Assembly (NCBI GenBank): GCA_023954415.1
Contig: JAMLIB010000002.1
Coordinates: 62,001-126,000 of the forward strand
Reading direction: 5' to 3'
Length of the DNA: 64,000 nt
Origin: Trueperaceae bacterium
Lineage (GTDB): Bacteria; Deinococcota; Deinococci; Deinococcales; Trueperaceae
The number at the start of each line of letters is the position of its first letter. Within the stretch, counting starts at the first letter, position 1. The notes beneath the pieces are model-generated. The model saw nothing but the letters and a program-made list of their open reading frames with translations. It searched no databases and had not been told where the DNA came from. The translations under genes and the position numbers were made by a program. This document shows positions 37,447 through 46,082 of this stretch, in pieces.

Positions 37447-38925
37447 CTACGAACGATACAGATCGTCTAGGTCGAGCAAGACGATACGGCCGTCGTCCTC
37501 GGCCAGTCGCTCGAACTCGGCCGTGAAGCCTGCGGCGCTCAGGTACAAGTGGCCGGCCGAGCGCTCGGTCGCCAAGGCGTCCTTGGCCCAGCCGTGGCCG
37601 GACGCGGCGAGGCTCTCGAGGTCACGAAGCAAACGGGTATGGACGCTCGGGCCCACGGGTGACGACGACCATTTGACCTCACCCGTCAAGATCCGGTCGT
37701 CGTCCAACTTCGCGACCAGGTCTATCTCGATGGAGCGACGATCGCGGTCCTGCCCTTCCCAACTCGACCACTCGATGGCGCGTTGCAGACCTAGGCGCCC
37801 GCTCATCGTCGCGTAAGCCTCGCGACACATCCCCTCGAACACCTTGCCCATGTACTGATCGAGCTGCGGAGCCACCTGAGCGGTCCAGACCGCGTGGGGG
37901 TCACCGGTCTCGAGCCTGCTCCGGTTCGGCTGAACGAAGCGGTGCCAGAAGCGTAGGGCGTTGTCTGAGACGTAGTAACGCCACGGAGCCTTGGGCGGCG
38001 CCCCGAAGTTGCGCTCCCGCGACACCAGCTCCAGGCCTTCGAGCACTTCCAAGGCCCGCCTGATCACATGCGGGCGCTCGGCCAGGCCCGTCGCCTGGGC
38101 TATGCGCGCGACCTCGGTGTGGCCATCGGCGATCGCCGTCAGCACCGCCCGGTAATCGGCCGGATCGCGGATGCCTCGCTCTTGTTCGACGATCCTCTCG
38201 AGCTGCACGTGAACGCTGCCGCGCGGAGACAAGACTGTCTCCGCGACGCGTGGCCCCAACTCCTCGCCGGGTCGCACGGTCGCCAGGAAGCGGGGCGTGC
38301 CGCCGAGGATGCCGTAGAGAAGCGCCTTCTCACGCAGTGGTCGCCCGGGGACCATCTCGGCCGCGTGCTCGTACGTGAACGGGCGCAAGCGCGCGGCCCA
38401 CGACCACCTCCCGTAGAGCGGGCCCGCTCCATCAGCGAGCCCCTGCAAGGTCGACACCTCCGAGCCGCAGAGCACGATCAGGAGCGGGAGGCCGCGCACC
38501 TCGCGGTCCCACACTGCCATGAGCTGCGAGGGGATGTCCTCAGCCGGTCCACCCAGGAGGTTCTGGAACTCATCGATGACCACGACCAGAGGGCCCTCCT
38601 TAGCCAGGTCCGCGAACAGCCTGAACACGTGCCGCCAACTCGGGAACAGCTCAGGGGCGCCGTCTCTAACGTCGTGGAGCAGCGGCGCGATCTCACCGAG
38701 CAGCTCGCGCTTGTTGAGCTCGGCGGTCGTATCGCCGGCCAGGAAGTAGAAGTACCGACCGCCGCGGAAGGCGTGGTCGAGCAGGTAGGTCTTGCCGACG
38801 CGTCGGCGTCCGTATAGGAGGGCCAGCGCCGGCTCGCCTCGTGCGGCGAGGTCGCGAAGCTCACGCAGCTCTGCGACGCGGTCGACGAACTCGGGGGCCG
38901 TTGGCCTAGAGCCTATCGCTACCAT
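37447..38925 (-). CDS. AAA ATPase of the DUF234 type
   Basis: A 492-residue protein. Walker A is YGRRRVGKTYLLD near residue 40, Walker B is PLVVVIDEFQNLLG near 115, and LIVLCGSEVSTLQ is sensor 1. It follows the archaeal-type ATPase/DUF234 plan: RPLREKALLYGILGGTPRFL, a winged-helix part (TEVARIAQATGLAERPHVIRRALEVLEGLELVSRE), YYVSDNALRFWHRFV, and a nuclease-like end (RSIEIDLVAKLDDDRILTGEVKW) with E, D and ExK residues. The biological role of this group is not established. It is a monocistronic gene with palindromic sites over its promoter, so it is probably autoregulated or repressed. Confidence 0.85.
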   Translation of the reverse strand: MVAIGSRPTAPEFVDRVAELRELRDLAARGEPALALLYGRRRVGKTYLLDHAFRGGRYFYFLAGDTTAELNKRELLGEIAPLLHDVRDGAPELFPSWRHVFRLFADLAKEGPLVVVIDEFQNLLGGPAEDIPSQLMAVWDREVRGLPLLIVLCGSEVSTLQGLADGAGPLYGRWSWAARLRPFTYEHAAEMVPGRPLREKALLYGILGGTPRFLATVRPGEELGPRVAETVLSPRGSVHVQLERIVEQERGIRDPADYRAVLTAIADGHTEVARIAQATGLAERPHVIRRALEVLEGLELVSRERNFGAPPKAPWRYYVSDNALRFWHRFVQPNRSRLETGDPHAVWTAQVAPQLDQYMGKVFEGMCREAYATMSGRLGLQRAIEWSSWEGQDRDRRSIEIDLVAKLDDDRILTGEVKWSSSPVGPSVHTRLLRDLESLAASGHGWAKDALATERSAGHLYLSAAGFTAEFERLAEDDGRIVLLDLDDLYRS

Positions 38926-38956
38926 AGTCTATTTAGACTATAGTCTTATTAGACCG
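38925..38956 (-). promoter_or_regulatory. Tandem palindromes over the promoter of the DUF234 ATPase
   Basis: TAGTCTATTTAGACTA at 38925-38940 is a perfect inverted repeat touching the start codon. A second, imperfect copy (TAGTCTTATTAGACC) follows at 38941-38955. On the minus strand, TATAGT 11 bases before the ATG is a plausible -10 box between the two palindromes. This looks like a tandem operator. Confidence 0.65.
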
Positions 38957-38961
38957 TAGTG

Positions 38962-40896
38962 TCAAAGCCATTCGACCGCCGTCTCCCACCACTCCCGCGC
39001 CGCCGCCACGGTTGCCCGGTACTGCACCTCGTGCGCCAGAACGAACTCGCGGCCATGCACGGTCTCGTCCGGGTACTCGGTGATGACCTGCACGGCCGGG
39101 CCTGGTCGCTTCACCTCGGAGAGCACCAACGGCACGCCCCCCTCCAGCGGGAAGAGGAGCTTGCCCGCGTGCGCCGCGTAGGCGGCGAGCTGTTCCGTGT
39201 TGAAGGCAACGAGCGCCGGGACCGCCTCTTGCACCTCGCGCGCCACGACACGCAGGAGCCGTTCGGCGAGCTCGCCGAAGCCGGGCTGGTAGCGCGCTAT
39301 GAGGATGAAGCCCTGCGGCACGGCCCACCACTCGAACTTGTGCGGCAGGTAGCCGGTCAGCGGGCGCACCCACTCGTGAGCAGGGTAGCCGTGGAGGTTG
39401 ACGAGGAGCCCCGCCCCGCTCTTCGCCATGAGTCGCCGCCGCACCGCGCTCTCGAAGGGGGCCTCGTCGCTCCGGTGCTCGAGGTCGTCGCCGAGCGCCG
39501 AGTAGCGCGCGGCGTGGTGCATGTGTTCGGCGTGGACCCGCGCGCATAGCTCGGCGTGCAGGGCGTAGCCGTCGGGGTTCTCCAGGGCGACGACGCCGAC
39601 GCCGGCATCCGGGTCCGCGATGAGCTCCCGCGCTGCGCGCAGGGCGCCGACGACGCCGGACGTCTCGTTCGCGTGCTGGCCGCCGTTGAGGATCACGGCC
39701 GGCCTGGTTCCAGGCCGCCATACCCCGTGGACCATGCGCCCTCTCGCCGTACGCTCCGACAGGCGCTCCCCCGGCAGGTCGAGGACGGTGGCCAGAACGT
39801 CCGGTTCCGTCGGCGCTTCCCGTAACCGGGCAAGCTCCTCGGGGCCGAGCGCCCTGCCCGGTCGGTCCGCTGCCACCCCGCGCCGGCCGGCGCCTGCCGC
39901 GGCCCGGACGGAGCCACCGGTCCTGCCGGGAGGGGAAGGGGCCGATGGCTTCTCGCGAGCGGACACCCTCACGGTAGCCACGCTCACGGTGTTCTTGCCC
40001 CCGATGACGTTCCTGACGAGGGGAACGATCTGGCCCGGCTGCAACCGCCGGTCGCCGTCGGGGAGATCGGCCAGGCGCGTGAACCGCTCCAGCAGCGAGA
40101 AGTACAGCTCCTCGTGCAGCGCCTCGGCCGTGTCGAGGCGGTCGTGGCCGACAGGGAGGCGAAGCTCGATGCCGTCGTGCTCGACCTCGATGCGCAGCTG
40201 GTCGAAGTGCGGTCCTCGGCCCGACCACGGTTGGGCCACGACGGCCTCCAGCACGAGCCGGTACAGCCGCTCGTAATCCGTCTCCCACGGCTCACTGCGC
40301 GCCACCGTGCCGTCCGGCAGCGTGACACGCCACCACCCGCATGGGGTGAGGGCCTCGCGATCCAGCATGCGTACGACGCGGTTCGGTGCGAAGACGTCGA
40401 GAGCCCCCTCCCCGCCCGGGCGCACGATCCGCACGGTGTAGCGGAGTTCCGACGTGGCGGCCGGAGAGTGCGCGGCGCCGCTCGGAGGCACGTGCGACGC
40501 CGCGCTGGGCAAGGGCCCCCTCGCGAACGTCAGCGACGCACCCGGCCACCAACGCTCCACGAGCCGGGACAGCGGGTACGCCTCGAGCCGGAAGCGGTTC
40601 GCCGCGGCGGCCGGATGCGTCGGGTAAGCGACGGTGAAAGCGGTCGGAATGCCGAAGCGTTCCACTTCGGCCCTCCGCTCCAGGAGCTCGCTGACCAACG
40701 GCTTGAAGGCGCTGTGCAGGCGCACGTGCCATCCAGCCGCGGCCAGCTCGCGCTCGGTGGCGCGCCGTCGCGGCTCGCCCGCAAAGAGCCAGAACTCGTG
40801 CATGGCGCCCTCCGCGCCGCTCCTGGCGAGCGTCTGGAGAACGAGCTCCGCCGCGGACGGGACGGTCGAGCGAGGCAGGACGGTGGCCATGCGCAA
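38962..40896 (-). CDS. M14-like zinc peptidase (carboxypeptidase family)
   Basis: A 644-residue protein. The C-terminal 250 residues carry the M14 plan: zinc ligands in ILNGGQHANETSG near 405 (HxxE), LENPDGY near 450, a third ligand in LVNLHGYPAHEW near 500, and a candidate catalytic glutamate in TEYPDETVHG near 607. The N-terminal 310 residues are not recognised but have an ordered alpha/beta character (FDQLRIEVEHDGIELRLPVGHDRLDTAEALHEELYF). A proline/arginine-rich linker joins the parts. No signal peptide is seen, so it is probably cytoplasmic. Substrate unknown. Confidence 0.8.
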   Translation of the reverse strand: MRMATVLPRSTVPSAAELVLQTLARSGAEGAMHEFWLFAGEPRRRATERELAAAGWHVRLHSAFKPLVSELLERRAEVERFGIPTAFTVAYPTHPAAAANRFRLEAYPLSRLVERWWPGASLTFARGPLPSAASHVPPSGAAHSPAATSELRYTVRIVRPGGEGALDVFAPNRVVRMLDREALTPCGWWRVTLPDGTVARSEPWETDYERLYRLVLEAVVAQPWSGRGPHFDQLRIEVEHDGIELRLPVGHDRLDTAEALHEELYFSLLERFTRLADLPDGDRRLQPGQIVPLVRNVIGGKNTVSVATVRVSAREKPSAPSPPGRTGGSVRAAAGAGRRGVAADRPGRALGPEELARLREAPTEPDVLATVLDLPGERLSERTARGRMVHGVWRPGTRPAVILNGGQHANETSGVVGALRAARELIADPDAGVGVVALENPDGYALHAELCARVHAEHMHHAARYSALGDDLEHRSDEAPFESAVRRRLMAKSGAGLLVNLHGYPAHEWVRPLTGYLPHKFEWWAVPQGFILIARYQPGFGELAERLLRVVAREVQEAVPALVAFNTEQLAAYAAHAGKLLFPLEGGVPLVLSEVKRPGPAVQVITEYPDETVHGREFVLAHEVQYRATVAAAREWWETAVEWL

Positions 40897-40994
40897 GCCT
40901 AAAGGATGGTGTCACCCGGCGAGTCAGAACACCTCCGAGCCGGGGCCCACCCAGCCGGCGGCGCACCGACGCGCAGCCTGAGGGACTTCCCGAC

Positions 40995-41024
40995 CTGGCA
41001 ACACCGCCGCCAGAACGGTACATT
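40995..41024 (+). promoter_or_regulatory. Possible promoter of the polyprenol-kinase-like gene
   Basis: CTGGCA at 40995-41000 and TACATT at 41019-41024 are 18 bp apart and lie 44 bp before the GTG start. Both hexamers are near consensus. Confidence 0.4.
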
Positions 41025-41067
41025 GCTCCCAAGAATGCCCCTGTAAGAGCGGGCGAGGCGTCTTTCG

Positions 41068-41814
41068 GTGGGGAAGGTGACGCAGGTGCTTCGAGAAGCA
41101 TTGATCGGTAGCGCAGCTTTCCTGGCCTACTACGTCGCAGTGGTCATAGTGCTCCTCGCGGTGCGGCGCCTGCTCAAACCGCCTGGTGAGCTGGTCCGCA
41201 AGCTGTTCCACATCAGCGTGGCTGGGTCCATGTTCGTGCCGCTGCACCTCTTGACCTCCTGGCAGCTCGCGGCGGGCATGCTCTTGGGGTTCGGCGTGCT
41301 CTTCTACATCGTGATCAGTTGGGCAGGTCGCTACCCACGCTTCATGCGAGCCCTCCACGAGCGGCACCCGGGCGAGGTCCGCTCGAGCCTGGCGCTCATG
41401 TTCTTCACCATGGCCGTGCTCTTCGCCCTCGGTTGGGGTTGGCTAGATCCGGACTCCAAGTTCATGGTCGTGGCCCCGATCATGGGGTGGGGGTTCGGCG
41501 ACGCGGCCGCGGCACTCGTCGGCAAGAAGTGGGGCAGGCACAGGCTCAGCCACCCGTGGGTGGACAACAAGAAGACGACGGAGGGCACCATCGCCATGGT
41601 CGTGTTCGCCGCTGCCGCCATCCTCGTCACGCTCATCGGTTACACCGCCTGGCCGTGGTACGCGTGCCTCCTTGTTGCCTTGCTGGTGGCGCCCGTGACG
41701 GCCGTGGTCGAACTCGTGACCCGAAACGGCCTCGATACCGTCACCGTCCCCCTGGGCACGTTCACCTGGCTGCTCGCGGTCGTGACGCTGCTCGGGCGGC
41801 TAGGAGTCCTCTGA
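41068..41814 (+). CDS. Diacylglycerol/polyprenol kinase-like membrane protein
   Basis: A 248-residue protein with about seven membrane segments. RRLLKPPGELVRKLFHISVAG near the N-terminus, then GWGFGDAAAALVGKKWG, and HPWVDNKKTTEGTIAMV are the characteristic motifs of the SEC59/DGK1/VTE5 and CTP-dependent lipid kinase superfamily related to CdsA. It probably phosphorylates a lipid alcohol, such as polyprenol, phytol or diacylglycerol, using CTP or ATP. The start is GTG. The next gene begins 13 bp after its stop. Confidence 0.82.
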   Translation: MGKVTQVLREALIGSAAFLAYYVAVVIVLLAVRRLLKPPGELVRKLFHISVAGSMFVPLHLLTSWQLAAGMLLGFGVLFYIVISWAGRYPRFMRALHERHPGEVRSSLALMFFTMAVLFALGWGWLDPDSKFMVVAPIMGWGFGDAAAALVGKKWGRHRLSHPWVDNKKTTEGTIAMVVFAAAAILVTLIGYTAWPWYACLLVALLVAPVTAVVELVTRNGLDTVTVPLGTFTWLLAVVTLLGRLGVL

Positions 41815-41827
41815 TCGGCGCCCTCAG

Positions 41828-42478
41828 ATGAACAGCGCCCCGCACGACGTTTCGCGACCGGGGGCCGGCCAGCACACTGCCAAGAGCGAACGCACGCTCC
41901 TCGCCTCATGGCTGTTGAGCGCCCCTGGTCCGGTCGTGACGGGTATCGCCGTCGCCATGAGTTCGTCGGCGACCCAGATCGCCGACGCCATCCGCCGGAC
42001 GCTGGAGCTGGTGGCACTCTTCACGGGCTGGTGGACGTTCCGCCGGCGTAAACGCGTCGCCTCCGACGCGGAGCGGCTCAGCCTGGAGCGCAGGTCCGAG
42101 ACGAGTGTGGCGGTCGCCATGGCGATCTCCGGCGTAATCATGCTCCTCATCGGTGGCTACCGCTTCTTGAACTACGCGCCGGGCGGCAACGTGATCGTCG
42201 GGTTGATCGTGGCCGTGTTGGGCGGGGGCGTCAACGCGACCTTCTGGGTTAGGTACACGAGGCTGCTACACCACTCCCCCGACCCGGTCCTGGCGGGGCA
42301 ACTCAAGCTCTACCGAGCGAAGACCATGGTCGACCTCGCGGTCACGACGGCGCTCCTCACCGTAGCGCTCATCCCGACCCAGCCGGTGACGCGCTACGTC
42401 GACACGCTGGGCTCCATGTTCGTGGCCTGCTACCTGATCCTCCAGGCGCTGAGCTTCCGGCGGGCCAAGGCGCGGTGA
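41828..42478 (+). CDS. Membrane protein resembling the CDF cation-transporter transmembrane domain
   Basis: A 216-residue protein with five or six hydrophobic segments. It resembles the membrane domain of cation diffusion facilitators: LVALFTGWWTFRRRK, SVAVAMAISGVIMLLIGGYRFL, NVIVGLIVAVLGGGVNATFWVRY, KTMVDLAVTTALLTVAL, and TLGSMFVACYLILQAL. The metal-binding HxxxD/DxxxD pairs typical of active CDF proteins are not obvious, and there is no cytoplasmic C-terminal domain. Function as a metal exporter is therefore doubtful. Confidence 0.6.
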   Translation: MNSAPHDVSRPGAGQHTAKSERTLLASWLLSAPGPVVTGIAVAMSSSATQIADAIRRTLELVALFTGWWTFRRRKRVASDAERLSLERRSETSVAVAMAISGVIMLLIGGYRFLNYAPGGNVIVGLIVAVLGGGVNATFWVRYTRLLHHSPDPVLAGQLKLYRAKTMVDLAVTTALLTVALIPTQPVTRYVDTLGSMFVACYLILQALSFRRAKAR

Positions 42479-42846
42479 CGCCGCCAAGGAGCAACGCACG
42501 ATGACCCCATGTCGTGCGCAGGTGATTACGGCAACGCAGCGCCGTAAGCCGTGCCTGCGCGAAGGGAGAGGCGCCCAGGAAAGAAGTCACCGTACCCGGG
42601 TTCATCCGCGGCACCGGATATCCTGGGGTCACAGGCGTCATCCGGCAAGGTGGCGCTGGACGGCTCGATCCTGAGCGGTGCGACGATGCCGGTGCCGGGG
42701 AAACGGGGTCGCTCCCGGGCTCCGTCGAGTGGTGCAGCAGCCGTCCCCCTGGCTGCGGCAGGCGGCCTTGGAACTTTTCCGCGCTCAGATGACTCCAACT
42801 AGGTAGAGGCCCAGGTTCGATGGGCGCTCGTCCTAGGAGGTTCGCT
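42479..42846 (+). promoter_or_regulatory. Leader of the ECF sigma operon with GGAACTT box
   Basis: No believable gene is present; the short open frames here have no coding features. GGAACTT at 42770-42776 matches the -35 element of many ECF-type promoters, and TCAGA and CCAACT follow at plausible -10 distances. As the operon downstream encodes an ECF sigma factor, this may be an autoregulated promoter. AGGAGG at 42834-42839 is the ribosome site for the GTG at 42847. Confidence 0.4.
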
Positions 42847-43782
42847 GTGAAGTCCCTTCGCACCATAACTTCATCACCACTCGCTCGCTGGCCCCGCATG
42901 GCCGCAACCGGACTGCTCGTCGTCGTCGGCCTGGTGGGGTGTGGGCAACCAACGGCTACGAGCGAGGAGGCAGCCGCACAGGTGGCGGCCCTGGCTGCCG
43001 TCGACGACGCGTTCTTCGGAGCTTCGCAGACCGACACGGCGGACATCGCGACTGCGAGCGTACTCGCCACCTATTCGGCGCTCGGAAGCGAAGGTAGCGG
43101 CGCTTTCAGCACGGCCGCGTCAGAGCCGTTACTCATGATCAGGCGCACGGACATGAGCCGTGAACGCGACCTCCTCAGCCTCGTGTATGACGGCCTATCG
43201 GAGCCGGCGACGGCAACGGCGGAGATCGGCATCACCGTCAAGGGAACCGCCCAGATCTGGCAGGTGTACCCGGACCTCTCTCTCCCCCGTTCCCTCGTCG
43301 GGAGCAAGCCCATCGAGATGGAAGGCGTCCTGACGCTTCACCTAGCGCGGACGGACGGGACCTGGCACCTGACGGGCGCCGAGAGCACTGGGCTGAAGCA
43401 GGGCGTCAACGCGGCGACGGTCGAAGACGTGACTCTCAAGCCTCAGGTCCTCCAAAGCGGTACGAACGATAACCTGGCCTATATCACCCTCACGGAACCG
43501 ACTTCGAGCGACGACTTCATAGTCGCTGTGCGTAGCCGCCACCTGCGCCCCCACGGCTTGTTGACAGATGACGGCGTTGCGCCGGACGCGATTGCCGAAG
43601 ACGATGTCTATAGCGGTAACGTGTGGGTAGGGGAGGATGCCAGGTCCGGCATGCACTTGGCCTTCGTCACTGCACTCAACTACGCTCGGACCACGGACCT
43701 TACCATGGTGGATGGCGAGTACCAGGACCCGTACACCGATACCGTGCAAGGCGTGCTTGTCGTCGTCGCCACCGACGAGTGA
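42847..43782 (+). CDS. Secreted lipoprotein-like protein, first gene of the ECF operon
   Basis: The GTG at 42847 has a perfect AGGAGG seven bases upstream and is preferred over an earlier in-frame ATG. The 311-residue product starts with a signal sequence ending in VVVGLVGCGQ, a likely lipobox. The mature part is alpha-then-beta (YVDDAFFG-like helix, then VTLKPQVLQSGTNDNLAYITLTEP and a final beta sandwich). I do not recognise the family. The sigma factor gene starts 9 bp downstream, so the protein may be a sensor or a target in the envelope-stress circuit. Confidence 0.7.
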   Translation: MKSLRTITSSPLARWPRMAATGLLVVVGLVGCGQPTATSEEAAAQVAALAAVDDAFFGASQTDTADIATASVLATYSALGSEGSGAFSTAASEPLLMIRRTDMSRERDLLSLVYDGLSEPATATAEIGITVKGTAQIWQVYPDLSLPRSLVGSKPIEMEGVLTLHLARTDGTWHLTGAESTGLKQGVNAATVEDVTLKPQVLQSGTNDNLAYITLTEPTSSDDFIVAVRSRHLRPHGLLTDDGVAPDAIAEDDVYSGNVWVGEDARSGMHLAFVTALNYARTTDLTMVDGEYQDPYTDTVQGVLVVVATDE

Positions 43783-43791
43783 TGTGACTCG

Positions 43792-44463
43792 ATGTCCACT
43801 TCGTTCGCGTTAGCCCGCCGCCCCGCCTGCTCGACGCAGGCGGGGGGCAAGCACCTCGTTACGTCACTTCCGGCGTGGAGCGCTCCCAGCGCCTGGGCGC
43901 CGGATCGCAGTGAGGCCGGTAACATCGATGATACGCGCCTGGTAGCGGCCGCGAAGTACGGTGATCCGGACGCTTTCGACGCGCTCGTGATGCGCTACAC
44001 GCCCGTTCTGCACGCCGTGGCGCGCAGGTTGGTTGGCAACGACTTGGCCAGCGACGTGGTGCAAGACAGCTTGATGGCGGCCTTCCGTAACCTGGGTAAG
44101 TACCGAGGCGACGCTAGCTTCGGTACTTACCTGCACGGCATCGTCGTCAACCGCTGCCGCCGGGTCGGTAAACGCTGGTCCCGACCGACACTGCCGAGCG
44201 ATGCCTTGGAGGACGCGGCCGGCAACGAGTCCGGGCCGGCCGAGGTGACGGAGTCGAACGACACTTACAGGCTGCTCGAGGAAGCGGTCCTGCGGTTACC
44301 GCTAGCCTACCGGGAGGCGCTGACGTTGAGGGAGTTCGGTGGACTCGGGTACGAGGAGGTCGCGGAAGTCCTCGGCGTTCCGATGGGCACGGTGCGGAGC
44401 AGGTTGGCACGGGCCAGGGCTATGTTGCGCGACGAACTCTCGCGAGTGGGAGTCGCACCATGA
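43792..44463 (+). CDS. ECF RNA polymerase sigma factor
   Basis: A 223-residue sigma-70 family member with regions 2 and 4 only. Region 2 has DTRLVAAAKYGDPDAFDALVMRYTPVLHAVARRLVGN, DVVQDSLMAAFRNLGKYRG and FGTYLHGIVVNRCRR. Region 4 has LPLAYREALTLREFGGLGYEEVAEVLGVPMGTVRSRLARAR, the helix-turn-helix that reads the -35 element. The first 45 residues are extra and of low complexity. The stop overlaps the anti-sigma start by 4 bp, the usual arrangement for coupled sigma and anti-sigma genes. Confidence 0.93.
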   Translation: MSTSFALARRPACSTQAGGKHLVTSLPAWSAPSAWAPDRSEAGNIDDTRLVAAAKYGDPDAFDALVMRYTPVLHAVARRLVGNDLASDVVQDSLMAAFRNLGKYRGDASFGTYLHGIVVNRCRRVGKRWSRPTLPSDALEDAAGNESGPAEVTESNDTYRLLEEAVLRLPLAYREALTLREFGGLGYEEVAEVLGVPMGTVRSRLARARAMLRDELSRVGVAP

Positions 44464-44894
44464 CACCGTTACATCCGTTAACGACCGAGCGGCGTGAGCG
44501 CTTGAGCGTCTACTTGGACGGCGAACTCGCCCCCGATGAGGTGGCGGTCGTCGAATCCGAACTGGACACCGACCCGGTGAGCCGTGCCTACCTGAACGAC
44601 CTCAAGGTCATGTCCAACTCGCTGCGGGTCGATGATGACGACCGCCAAGCCGCCGACGCCATCCGTGCCGAGGTGAGGAGGCGGCTTGGGAGCCGCACCC
44701 TGAGCAGGCGCTCGGGATTGAAACGGTGGGGGTGGCCGGCCATAGCGGCCGGGTTCGCCGTGGCAGCCCTCGTGGCGGTCTCGTTCCGCATGGGCACCGC
44801 CATGCCTTCGCGCGAGAGCGAGTCGGTTCAACTCGAGGCCGTGGTGCTGCAGTACGGCCTAGCTCTCGAAGCGATAAGCCAGGAAGAACCGTGA
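44460..44894 (+). CDS. Anti-sigma factor, membrane anchored
   Basis: A 144-residue protein. The N-terminal RRERLSVYLDGELAPDEVAVVESEL is the short helical anti-sigma motif seen in zinc-finger-like and RseA-like factors, but the HxxxCxxC zinc ligands are missing. One membrane segment (AIAAGFAVAALVAVSF) follows near residue 100, and a short outside tail ends it. It should hold the sigma factor at the membrane. It overlaps the genes on both sides by 4 bp. Confidence 0.82.
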   Translation: MTPLHPLTTERRERLSVYLDGELAPDEVAVVESELDTDPVSRAYLNDLKVMSNSLRVDDDDRQAADAIRAEVRRRLGSRTLSRRSGLKRWGWPAIAAGFAVAALVAVSFRMGTAMPSRESESVQLEAVVLQYGLALEAISQEEP

Positions 44895-45889
44895 GACGGG
44901 TACATAGGCTCGCCCACTGCGGAGTGGCCGCCATCGTACTCATAGCCGGCAGCCTGACGTGGGCCCAGGGGAGCAGGCGAGCCGAAGTGGTGCAGGACCC
45001 GGCGGCCGTGGCTATGCTAGAGCGCATGATCGCCGCCGAACGTGATTTTGACGTGATCGGCACGGTGGAGGAGCGAGTGCTACTTCCCGGAGTGAGGTCG
45101 GATGATGAGGCGAGAGGAGGGTTCGTCTTGCCCGTGGGCATCACGGCGGCACTGGTCCTCAGGGCGTTCACCTTGGAGGTCCTGCCGGCTGAAGCACTGC
45201 GAGCGGAAGCGGTTACGGACAGGCCTCTGGAGGTCCTCAGGCTCGAGGGACGTGGCCCCCTGACGCCAGACTGGACGTTCTGGCTGGACGCCGAGACGGG
45301 CGCTCGCCTCGCGTACCGTTTGACCGATTCCGCGGGGCAGGTCGTCGCGACCGGCCGCTACGAACGGATTAGGCGCATTGAGCAGCGCGCGGCGCCGCGC
45401 GACCTATCGACGCCAAGGGCCGCTCTCGGCGGTTTCGAGCTTGCGCGTCTCTTGAACCCTGCCACGGCGCCGACCGGTTACACCGCGATCGCCGTCCAAC
45501 GCATCGAGTTGGGTAGGGGCGTGCCTGCACTCAGGGTCACGTACTGGGACGGGCTGGACGCCCTAGTCGTTCTCCTCTACGAACGGCAAGCGAAACTGCC
45601 TGCCGAGGCCGAGCACATCGCCAGCCGGCAAGTGGGTAGGTTCACCGTCAGCGTGATAGGCTCCGCCCCGCGGGAGGCTCTCGCCAACTGGTTGGAAAGT
45701 GTCGGGGACGGCCCCCTGGCCCGCCTCGACCCGAAAGGGGCCCTTGAAGGGCCGGGCTCACCTACAGGGGAGAGGCGAGGCGAGGAGGTCGTGAGGGACG
45801 GCCGAGGCGCTGATGGCCCTGCCCGACATAGACGACGAAGCGCTCAAGGCCGTCCCGGCCGAGATGGGGTCGTGCATGGGAATCGCTAG
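44891..45889 (+). CDS. RseB/MucB-like periplasmic regulator
   Basis: The GTG overlaps the anti-sigma stop and gives 332 residues with a signal peptide (GVAAIVLIAGSLTWAQ). VAMLERMIAAERDFDVIGTVEER begins a LolA/RseB-like fold, and DWTFWLDAETGARLAYRLTDSAGQVV and PTGYTAIAVQRIELGRGVPALRVTYWDGLDALVVLLYERQ match the two-domain layout of RseB. In proteobacteria RseB shields RseA from proteolysis. Here it completes a sigma, anti-sigma, anti-sigma-protector operon. The last 50 residues are Arg/Gly-rich and may be spurious extension. Confidence 0.72.
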   Translation: MRRVHRLAHCGVAAIVLIAGSLTWAQGSRRAEVVQDPAAVAMLERMIAAERDFDVIGTVEERVLLPGVRSDDEARGGFVLPVGITAALVLRAFTLEVLPAEALRAEAVTDRPLEVLRLEGRGPLTPDWTFWLDAETGARLAYRLTDSAGQVVATGRYERIRRIEQRAAPRDLSTPRAALGGFELARLLNPATAPTGYTAIAVQRIELGRGVPALRVTYWDGLDALVVLLYERQAKLPAEAEHIASRQVGRFTVSVIGSAPREALANWLESVGDGPLARLDPKGALEGPGSPTGERRGEEVVRDGRGADGPARHRRRSAQGRPGRDGVVHGNR

Positions 45890-46082
45890 CGAGAGCCGGC
45901 TGCGGCAGCCCTACCGAGCCATGAGCGCATCTACCTCGGCTCCGAGCCAAGGGCCGACTCGCTGAACCGTTCACGCGCGTGCAACACCGGCCACTTGGGA
46001 TCGTCAAGTGGAGCGCCCGCCCAGACGCTCTGACGTCTGCGGGTAGGGCTGCCTTGGGCGGGGTCTGCCCCTAGGGCGACCC
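45890..46082. other. Gap between convergent genes
   Basis: No gene is seen. GGGTAGGG near 46036 can pair with CCCTACCC near 46080 around an inner GGGGTCTGCCCC hairpin, which could act as a terminator for the enolase-family gene on the minus strand. Confidence 0.35.

Noticed and set aside
42551-42802. Small open frame of 83 codons in the gap before the ECF operon
   Set aside because: No ribosome site, low-complexity composition and no recognisable family; the stretch is better read as a leader region.
46036-46080. Terminator hairpin after the enolase-family gene
   Set aside because: Arms can pair but the loop is long and no T-tract is present; mentioned only as a possibility in the gap entry.
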